Shown: in pieces, positions 45,749 to 52,671 of the stretch
Layout: each line of letters begins with the position of its first letter
How positions within the stretch are numbered: position 1 is the stretch's first letter
From: Shewanella sp. KT0246
GTDB lineage: Bacteria > Pseudomonadota > Gammaproteobacteria > Enterobacterales > Shewanellaceae
Direction: 5' to 3'
Assembly: GCF_019654955.1 (NCBI RefSeq)
Contig: NZ_BPEV01000015.1
Coordinates: forward strand, 1-64,000
Length of the DNA stretch: 64,000 bases
Made by a program: the position numbers and the translations under genes
The notes under the pieces: model-generated
What the model saw: the letters and a program-made list of their open reading frames with translations, nothing else
Databases searched by the model: none
Told to the model about the DNA's origin: nothing

Positions 45749-46531
45749 TTACTTTTGCTTTCTCACAAACGGTAAAATCAGTAAGGCTACGCCTACCACT
45801 AAAAATGGAATACTCAATAACTGCCCTGCACTCATGGTCCATTCAGTGGCATAAGCTGCTTGCTTCACTTTCACCATTTCGATGGCCCAACGCGCACTGA
45901 ACACACTGCACAAGAACAAGCCAAAAATCACGCCGTGCTTTTCTTTTAGGTTAGTAAACTTGTACACCGCATATAGCGTAATAAAGATAACTAAATAACT
46001 AATCGCTTCGTATAGCTGCGCTGGGTGACGCGGCAGCATATCCACACGCTCAAAAATAATGCCCCAAGGTTTAGTGGTCGGTAAGCCTAATATTTCTGAG
46101 TTGGCGAAGTTGGCCATACGCACAAAAAAACCAAATATTGCAGTCGCAATAGCCAGTCTGTCTAACAAAAACAAAAACGGCATATCGGTTTTACGCTTGT
46201 AATAATACAGCGCTAAAATGGCACCTAACCCGCCGCCATGGCTGGCTAAACCGCCTTCCCAAATAGCTAAAATTTTCATCGGGTTGGCAAAATAGTAACT
46301 TGGATCGTAAAAGAAGCAGTGCGCTAAACGTGCGCCAACAATAATGCCGACCACACAGTACATCAGTAGATTATCGAGCGATTCAACATCTAAGCCTTCT
46401 TTTTTATACATGCGCTTCATTACCTGAAACCCACTCGCAATGGCCAAGGCAAACAAGGCACCATACCAATGTACTTTAAGACCCATAAACGAAATTAACA
46501 CAGGGTCGAGATTCCACACAAAATGGTCCAA
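45749..46531 (-). CDS. lgt: Prolipoprotein diacylglyceryl transferase (Lgt), unusual type
   Basis: Lgt attaches diacylglycerol to the lipobox cysteine of prolipoproteins in the inner membrane. About seven membrane segments are visible, with the Lgt landmarks WYGALFALA, IWEGGLASHGGGLGA, RMANFANSEILGLPTTKPWG and RHPAQLYEA. The C-terminal part (GLFLCSVFSARWAIEMVKVKQ, then MSAGQLLSIPFLVVG) reads like enzymes of Bacteroidota rather than the usual proteobacterial form. Translation probably starts at the TTG at 46531, since GGAG lies 7 nt upstream and MDHFVWNLDP then matches the family. The frame itself extends to 46576. Confidence 0.85.
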   Translation of the reverse strand: MDHFVWNLDPVLISFMGLKVHWYGALFALAIASGFQVMKRMYKKEGLDVESLDNLLMYCVVGIIVGARLAHCFFYDPSYYFANPMKILAIWEGGLASHGGGLGAILALYYYKRKTDMPFLFLLDRLAIATAIFGFFVRMANFANSEILGLPTTKPWGIIFERVDMLPRHPAQLYEAISYLVIFITLYAVYKFTNLKEKHGVIFGLFLCSVFSARWAIEMVKVKQAAYATEWTMSAGQLLSIPFLVVGVALLILPFVRKQK

Positions 46532-46767
46532 TTGACTACTCCAAAATAATAAAACAGCTAAACCTTTTAGGCACAAGCAGCAGATGTAGGCTTACTATAA
46601 ACAATTCAATCGTGTAATTCGATGCTCATTGCCAACAACACGTTAATTACCAGTAACAAGCAGCCATGATAAATCCATTCGCCCGCACATATGTAGCCAA
46701 TATGACCTAAAAAGTCGGCGTAAGTTGCATATTAATGTAAAAGCTAGTCCATAAGCTTTTGTATACT

Positions 46768-46795
46768 TTGACCTTCACTGCTAGCAGACTATAAT
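46768..46795 (+). promoter_or_regulatory. yicC promoter
   Basis: TTGACC, a 16-bp spacer and a perfect TATAAT, ending 41 bp before the yicC ATG. The rest of the 46532-46836 gap contains no gene. Confidence 0.7.
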
Positions 46796-46836
46796 CGACA
46801 CAATACAATTGCCGCTAACTTAATTAGGGTTCAAAC

Positions 46837-47700
46837 ATGATCCAAAGTATGACCGCCTACGCTCGCATTGAGCACAAAGCCGAATGGGGCACTGCCTCTT
46901 GGGAACTCCGCTCAGTCAATCAACGTTACTTGGAAACTTACCTACGTTTACCAGAGCAAATGCGTAGCCTTGAACCCGTATTACGTGACCGCCTGCGTAA
47001 GCGATTAAACCGCGGCAAAGTAGAAGTAAACCTACGTTACGAATTATCAGAGTCTGGCAGCAGTGAAATGCGCCTAAACCAAGACTTAGCCAAACAACTG
47101 CTGAATGCTGCAGATTGGTTAAAGAAAGAATCTAGCCACGGTGAGCTTAACTTAGCAGACATACTACGCTGGCCTGGTGTGATGTCGGGCGCAGAGCAAG
47201 ATATGGACGATATCAACAAAGACCTGCTGGTCGCTTTTGATGGCGCAGTAGCGCAATTTATTGAAGCCCGTGGCCGTGAAGGTGAAGCCATCAACACTAT
47301 GTTACAAACTCGCCTAGACCAAATTGTTGAGCAAGTCGCAATCGTACGTGAACACATGCCAGCGGTTATGCAGTGGCAACGTGACAAGCTCACCAACCGT
47401 TTAGCAGAAATCACCGGCGAACTTGATCCAGCCCGAATGGAACAAGAAATGGTGCTACTTGCACAAAAGATGGATGTCGCAGAAGAGATGGACCGCCTTG
47501 ACGCACATGTTGCTGAAACGCGTTTAATCCTCAAAAAAGGTGGTGCACAAGGCCGCCGTTTAGATTTCATGATGCAAGAGTTTAACCGCGAATCTAACAC
47601 CCTAGCCTCTAAATCAATCAGCGCAGAAGTCACCGCCGCAGCGGTAGAGCTTAAAGTGTTGATTGAGCAGATGAGAGAACAGATCCAAAACGTTGAATAG
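46837..47700 (+). CDS. yicC: YicC-family endoribonuclease
   Basis: YicC proteins are conserved endoribonucleases linked to small-RNA turnover in E. coli. The 287-residue protein begins MIQSMTAYARIEHKAEWGTA, has the SVNQRYLETYLRLPEQMR motif, and ends with GRRLDFMMQEFNRESNTLASK and SISAEVTAAAVELKVLIEQM. It is intact. Its last ~105 bp occur again, diverged, at 57430, showing that the following island is inserted at the 3' end of this gene. The present 3' end was probably supplied by the island. Confidence 0.96.
   Translation: MIQSMTAYARIEHKAEWGTASWELRSVNQRYLETYLRLPEQMRSLEPVLRDRLRKRLNRGKVEVNLRYELSESGSSEMRLNQDLAKQLLNAADWLKKESSHGELNLADILRWPGVMSGAEQDMDDINKDLLVAFDGAVAQFIEARGREGEAINTMLQTRLDQIVEQVAIVREHMPAVMQWQRDKLTNRLAEITGELDPARMEQEMVLLAQKMDVAEEMDRLDAHVAETRLILKKGGAQGRRLDFMMQEFNRESNTLASKSISAEVTAAAVELKVLIEQMREQIQNVE
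47596..47700 (+). repeat. Left copy of yicC 3'-end repeat (island attL side)
   Basis: The first 81 bp (47596-47676) match 57430-57510 with 9 differences by my alignment, about 89%. After that both copies diverge but still end in a stop. Insertions at a gene's 3' end usually leave such a duplicated end. Confidence 0.8.
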
Positions 47701-47780
47701 CATCCAATAGAGTCCAAATAAAACCTTTGACCACTGATTTTAAACGCTTTAATTAAACCTCAGTCCAAAGAGGTCCATTA

Positions 47781-47870
47781 GCACCCACTACTTTCCAACG
47801 TTAAATGGTGGGTGATATGGTGAGTAACTTAGTATATAGCCAATGCATGGTGGTGGGTAAATAACCCACC
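47781..47870. repeat. Cluster of TGGTGGGT motifs before the integrase gene
   Basis: TGGTGGGT occurs at 47806 and 47851, a variant TGGTGAGT at 47818, and reverse-orientation ACCCAC copies at about 47783 and 47864. Repeats like these beside an integrase gene are often arm-type binding sites. One further TGGTGGGT lies at 55886. Confidence 0.55.
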
Positions 47871-47898
47871 CTTGTATTTGACTGGAGACTAAGGGCTT

Positions 47899-49086
47899 AT
47901 GGGAAAGTTAACCGCAAAGGAAGTTGCAGCAAAATCCAAAGGAGTGCCTTGCCGATTCGCTGATGGTGAAGGTTTATATTTTGTCGTTCCCAAATCCGGC
48001 AAACCATTTTGGATGCTCCGCTACACCGCCAACAAAAAACGCAAAGAGATGACTTTGGCTAAGTACAGTGATCTTTCATTGGCAGATGCTCGCGCAGAAG
48101 CCGCAATTAAAATGAAGCAGTTTCGTGATGGTCTAGATCCTCTCGTTGCCAAGAAACGCGCCGAACAAGCCGAAATTAAAACCGTTGATGATCTGTTTGC
48201 CGATTGGCATTTAGGTAATATCAAAAGACTAAAACATCACGAAATCCCCGAACGTATCTACCGTAAAGACATTGCTCCACATATAGGTAGCTTCAGCGTC
48301 GATAGCGTCACAGCCAGAGACATAAGAGCAGTATTACAAGCCATCGCAGCCACTAACCGCCCAGCAATCGCTAACGATGCTCTGATGTACAGCAAGCAAC
48401 TTTTCAATCACGGCATAAAACTGGATCTGCTTAGCGCAAATCCAGCGAGTGCATTTTCGGTTACGGATGCTGGTGGAGTAGAAAAGAGTAAAGACAGAGC
48501 CTTAACCATCGAAGAGCTCACCCATTTCTTTCATACAGCACGTGACAACAGCGACAGCTTTAGCCGTGATAATTATCTCGCTTGTGCATTGCTGGTGGTA
48601 TTAAGTGTAAGGAAAGGGGAGTTAACAGAAGCGTTATGGCAGGAATTTGATTTGGAAGAGGCTAAATGGAGCCTTCCTAAAGATCGCAGTAAGTCCGGTG
48701 TCGGCATTGTTATACCGTTACCTGAAACAGTCTTAGAGTGGCTTAAAGAGCTTCAGATCAGAGCATGTGGATCAGACTATGTTTTCCCTAGTCGCAGAAG
48801 AAGCAAGCGGCCCTGTATGGGCAAAGATACGCTTAATCGCGCTATTACTAAGTTGTTTGGTCATGAGGCAGGCAAGAAGAAACAACCAGCTAACCAAATG
48901 GGTGACATGGCACATTTCACCGTACATGATTTAAGGCGCACTTGCAGAAGTCTATTAGCGGCACAAGGAACGCCCGGCCATGTCGCCGAGCGCTGTTTGA
49001 ATCATAAATTGAAGGTGTTGAAGGGATTTATGATCGGTATGACTATTTTGATTAGCGAAGTGATGCCTTATACATACTCTCTGTAA
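47899..49086 (+). pseudogene. P4-type tyrosine integrase, frameshifted before the catalytic tyrosine
   Basis: This belongs to the P4/CP4 family of site-specific recombinases. It has the DUF4102 arm-binding domain (about residues 1-85), core-binding domain (about 95-185) and catalytic domain. R238 (SVRKGE), H343/R346 (HDLRR) and H369 (CLNHK) are present. After LNHKLK the frame changes at about 49012. The expected GVEGIYDRYDYFD, carrying the catalytic tyrosine, is found in another frame at 49014-49052 and is followed at once by TAG. The product as read ends in unrelated residues (KGFMIGMTILISEV) and should not recombine. A base deletion is the simplest cause; a sequencing error is possible. Confidence 0.85.
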
Positions 49087-49121
49087 ATTTGAAGACCATT
49101 ATTAATAAATAGGTTGTGCAT

Positions 49122-49424
49122 ATGAAATTATTGAATACATATGAAGACAAAGATGAAGCTGAAAAAGCAGAAAGTTTAATTTTAGGGGATAAAAGGTTAG
49201 CGAGTGAACGGGATGGTACAGAATTAATTTATAATTTATTTGGTGAACCAAATTGGAGTAATTTATATAAGTTAGGGATGTTTAACTTACCGCTTTTAAA
49301 GAAATTACTTGAGCAGAGAGGTTCATCCGAAGGATATGACGAGGCTAAGCATAAAGAGGTCATATCAATGCTTAGGCATGCTGCTAATACGTTTGAATTA
49401 GAGATACCTAAGCATTGGTTTTAA
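49122..49424 (+). CDS. Hypothetical protein of the island
   Basis: I do not recognise this 100-residue acidic, soluble protein. It has no signal peptide or membrane segment, contains GEPNWSNLYKLGMFNLPLLK and ends ELEIPKHWF. The ATG at 49122 is preferred over a GTG at 49116. AGG lies 8 nt upstream. It follows the integrase gene by 35 bp, and its stop overlaps the stop of the converging methyltransferase gene by 4 bp. It could be cargo with an immunity or accessory role, but nothing shows this. Confidence 0.55.
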   Translation: MKLLNTYEDKDEAEKAESLILGDKRLASERDGTELIYNLFGEPNWSNLYKLGMFNLPLLKKLLEQRGSSEGYDEAKHKEVISMLRHAANTFELEIPKHWF

Positions 49425-50782
49425 TTTAAATCAGGTTTTTTAATTGTAACTATAGTTTCTCTAAGCAAATCTTTAAGATAGGGGTATTGTTTCATTTGTT
49501 GGCCTGATGTATTTGCTTTTCTGCATTTGAGTATTTCAATTACCTCATATCCCAGTTCATTTGCAATGAAAGCGAAAATTGTATCGGTTGGAATTGCGAC
49601 ACCAACATATGCGCTTTGGTCAATGACAATATGCATATGCCCACCAGCTTTGAGGAGGTGCATTCCTTTGTTAATTACTTCTCCCATATCTGCAAAGTAG
49701 GCTCTTAGCATGTTTGGAACAAGTCTTGTTCTCCCATCTCGTTTGCCTGTTAGTTTTTCCTTTTGTGGTATTTTTTTCCATAATTCATCACAAAGAAGTT
49801 CAACGATAGGCAGTTTTGAAATTAGGTCTTCTTTGTAACTTAGGCGGAAATTCCTTATAAGAAGCTTTCTTTTTTCTTTAATTTCATTTGCTTTACTCCA
49901 TTCACCAAAAATTAATTCCATTTTATATGATTCAAAATAATCAAAAGAATTAGCATAAGGAGGGGAAAAAATAATAGACCCAACTTTTTGTTTATTGAGA
50001 GCCTGCTTTATATCTGGCTTATCCAAATTTATAGCGCTGGTTAATATTGCTTTTGATAAATTATTTTGAAGGTGAGGAGTTATTTGGAAGTCTTGAAGCA
50101 TTATTTCTATTTGGTTAGAAAATGTAGAGAAGCAATCAACAATTTTGGTTTCTCGTGTTGCTAGTCCATTCCCATCTTTTTTACGGTTGGAGCAATCTTC
50201 GATAATAGAAAGTAACGCCATAAAGAAAAAATCAAAATATCTCTCTGTGCATAATTTTTTTATAGAGGATTTAATCGCTATCAGTTGATTTAAGTTACTG
50301 TAATTAAAATATTTTGAGATGCTTTCGTCATATTCATTGGCTGTTACTTCCATATCTGTAGCTACCAATAAAATATTTTCAGTATATTTTTTAAGATCAA
50401 TGATTTCCTGTGTTGTAAATTTATATCCTTTAACTTTTGTCGATAGAACTGCATATGGATTAACATCCAGCCCTAGTGAAGCTATATTTAATTCATTACA
50501 AGCGACCATCGTTGATCCTGAACCACACATGGGATCAATTACGTAATCAGACTTATCGACTGGAAATCGCTTTAATAGCTCTTTAACTAGGTCTCCAGCA
50601 TACCCTTCCCTATATCTCATCCAGCGGTGGTAAGGTTGTTTTTTTGATATAGATGTATTAACTAAACTTGAAAAATAACCCGTCTCATCTCGGCCATGAA
50701 ATTGTGATTCCATATTTTCTAGTGTTTGTTTTAGAATGGGAGAGTTGTACGCATCTTTTAGCGATAGCCATGAGTATGTCAT
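49421..50782 (-). CDS. DNA methyltransferase, SPPY type (second of two)
   Basis: This 453-residue SAM-dependent DNA methyltransferase has motif I DPMCGSGST at 83-91 and the catalytic motif IV SPPY at 273-276, about 180 residues later. SPPY is typical of N4-cytosine enzymes, though some N6-adenine enzymes have it. The intervening helical insert may be target recognition. The C-terminal part (AGGHMHIVIDQSAYVGVAIP) completes the Rossmann fold. Its ATG overlaps the preceding methyltransferase stop by one base. It is the last gene of the restriction operon and should modify the host's own sites. Confidence 0.85.
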   Translation of the reverse strand: MTYSWLSLKDAYNSPILKQTLENMESQFHGRDETGYFSSLVNTSISKKQPYHRWMRYREGYAGDLVKELLKRFPVDKSDYVIDPMCGSGSTMVACNELNIASLGLDVNPYAVLSTKVKGYKFTTQEIIDLKKYTENILLVATDMEVTANEYDESISKYFNYSNLNQLIAIKSSIKKLCTERYFDFFFMALLSIIEDCSNRKKDGNGLATRETKIVDCFSTFSNQIEIMLQDFQITPHLQNNLSKAILTSAINLDKPDIKQALNKQKVGSIIFSPPYANSFDYFESYKMELIFGEWSKANEIKEKRKLLIRNFRLSYKEDLISKLPIVELLCDELWKKIPQKEKLTGKRDGRTRLVPNMLRAYFADMGEVINKGMHLLKAGGHMHIVIDQSAYVGVAIPTDTIFAFIANELGYEVIEILKCRKANTSGQQMKQYPYLKDLLRETIVTIKKPDLN

Positions 50783-52671
50783 TATTTATTTCCCCGTACT
50801 TGCCAGCGATTACCATCTCTATTTAGAGTTGCTTGAGTGTCGAGAAATTTTTCTATGAGTTCATGCGAAAACTCTTCATTTATTTCAGCAGTACTTTTAC
50901 CTTCTGTAACTTGCTTAATCAGGCAAAGTGTTGAAATAGCAAAGAGTTTTATGTAGAACTCTCCTAAGGTGAATGTTTCCTGGTTATTTTTTATTTCCTT
51001 AAGAGTCCGCTCTAAACATTGTGAAAATGAATCCTGAACCATACTGAAATCTATAGTTTTATCTGTTTTCTTAAATGAGTATATGAAGTCACCTTGGGGT
51101 GTTCCATCGAAACGTAAATGTGCAGTGTCTCGATATGCATCTATACCTTCTTGGTAAAAAATAGCACTAGGTTCAATGTAAAATCCAGCGTCAATTGCGG
51201 CCTTTATTACTGAATGCCATGCTCGTATATCTTTGTTATTAAATGTGAATGCCATTATTCCATTAGGTTTAAGCACTCGGTAGCAGTTCTTAAATACTTT
51301 GTTCAATAATAAATAATAATCATTAAAATCTTTTGAGTACTCCTCTGATTTTGTTCTTCTATGGACAACCGCCTCTGCTTTCAGTAGTTTATCGTGAGAT
51401 GTAAATGGTGACTTTTTATTAAGCCAAACATCCCAAAATCTGCATAGCTCACCATATTGAACATTACTGCCATATGGAGGATCTGTGAGGACAAAATCAA
51501 CAGAATTTTCCGGTAAGCTAACTTCTGATGAATCCCCACAGTTGATGGAATAATCTGCCTCTTGATTAAGAACATCTTGCAGGTTGAGTGAGTACTTAGT
51601 ATCAGTGAATCTAGAATTCCTATCTTTTATTGATGAATTGAAAGCTTTAACTCTATTGGAAAAATACTCAATAGGATTCACCTCTATGAATTGGTTAGGT
51701 GTCCAATAGGCATGCTTAGACCACGCAACAGGTCTACCATCCATCCATGAGGAGGTGGAAAAATTCATGTTATTTGTATATCTGAGTAATGAGCTAATTA
51801 AAAATAAAAGGTATTGGTACTCATCTTCTTTTAGCTCGTCTTTGATACGTTCGATACAAGAGAAATAAAGCCCACAAGTAATAAGGTTTCTCTTTGTAAA
51901 AAGGTCAGATAATTTATGAAAACCTTTTCGGTGGAGGCAATCCTCTTGCTGTCTATCCCAGTCTTCAGGTATTTCATCATCTGGGATATCAATGTTAAAT
52001 TTCTCAACTAACTTGCTCAAATTCTCTACGAAATATTTTGCCTTTTCAATATCTGCTTGTTCCGGTTGTTTGCTATCTTGCGTACCGCAACTAGAGCATT
52101 TGAAACGAATATTTAAAATTTCACTGTTAATTCTAGGGCTATTAACTGCTCTGAATTCATGTTTACAATGATTGCAAAGGTAAACCCCATTCTTTGGTTT
52201 TCCAGTTTTACCTATAGCTTTTGATTTATGGTCAATACAGGTTGAAACTGAGCATGAAGGGCAGTGGACATTGTAAGCGTGTTCGTACCATCTTACGTGA
52301 GAGTCTTCTTGGCATTCAGTGCAACTAGTTGAGTAAAATTCTCCCAATTTTTCGATAACTTCTTTATTGATCTTATTAGAAAGAATTTTAAAGCGCTCTT
52401 CATTAATTTCAGATACTTGATTAAGCTGAATAAAAGAAGCTATTGGATTAATATCAGAGATGATAATCCTTCTTTTCTCTGTAAGCCCTTCCACTAATGT
52501 CACTCCGCCTCCACCAAAGGGGTCAAAAATCACATCACCTTCCTGAGAATAATGTTTTATAAGCTCTCGGAATACATTGTGTGGCCGGCGCGCAAAGTAT
52601 TTGTGTGTCTTATATATAGGGGTGTGGCCTAAAGATTTTATTGTTTTGTTAAAATATGAAACGTTATTCAT
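50782..52671 (-). CDS. DNA methyltransferase, DPPY type with zinc-ribbon insert (first of two)
   Basis: This 629-residue DNA methyltransferase has motif I DPFGGGGVT (50-58) near the N-terminus and motif IV DPPY at 397-400, suited to N6-adenine or N4-cytosine. Between them is an insert with four CxxC pairs (C117/C120, C137/C140, C166/C169, C192/C195), which looks like two zinc ribbons. The N-terminal YKTHKYFARRPHNVFRELI stretch resembles DUF1156-type methylases. It overlaps the nuclease-helicase gene by 4 bp (ATGA) and the next methyltransferase by 1 bp, so all three are coupled. Confidence 0.85.
   Translation of the reverse strand: MNNVSYFNKTIKSLGHTPIYKTHKYFARRPHNVFRELIKHYSQEGDVIFDPFGGGGVTLVEGLTEKRRIIISDINPIASFIQLNQVSEINEERFKILSNKINKEVIEKLGEFYSTSCTECQEDSHVRWYEHAYNVHCPSCSVSTCIDHKSKAIGKTGKPKNGVYLCNHCKHEFRAVNSPRINSEILNIRFKCSSCGTQDSKQPEQADIEKAKYFVENLSKLVEKFNIDIPDDEIPEDWDRQQEDCLHRKGFHKLSDLFTKRNLITCGLYFSCIERIKDELKEDEYQYLLFLISSLLRYTNNMNFSTSSWMDGRPVAWSKHAYWTPNQFIEVNPIEYFSNRVKAFNSSIKDRNSRFTDTKYSLNLQDVLNQEADYSINCGDSSEVSLPENSVDFVLTDPPYGSNVQYGELCRFWDVWLNKKSPFTSHDKLLKAEAVVHRRTKSEEYSKDFNDYYLLLNKVFKNCYRVLKPNGIMAFTFNNKDIRAWHSVIKAAIDAGFYIEPSAIFYQEGIDAYRDTAHLRFDGTPQGDFIYSFKKTDKTIDFSMVQDSFSQCLERTLKEIKNNQETFTLGEFYIKLFAISTLCLIKQVTEGKSTAEINEEFSHELIEKFLDTQATLNRDGNRWQVRGNK

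Noticed and set aside
47037-47717. Long minus-strand frame (226 codons) inside yicC
   Set aside because: Ser/Cys-rich antisense shadow of a well-conserved gene; no independent support.
47701-47898. tRNA gene as the island's attachment site
   Set aside because: P4-type integrases often use tRNA genes, but no cloverleaf or conserved tRNA sequence is visible at either end. The duplicated sequence is the yicC coding end instead.
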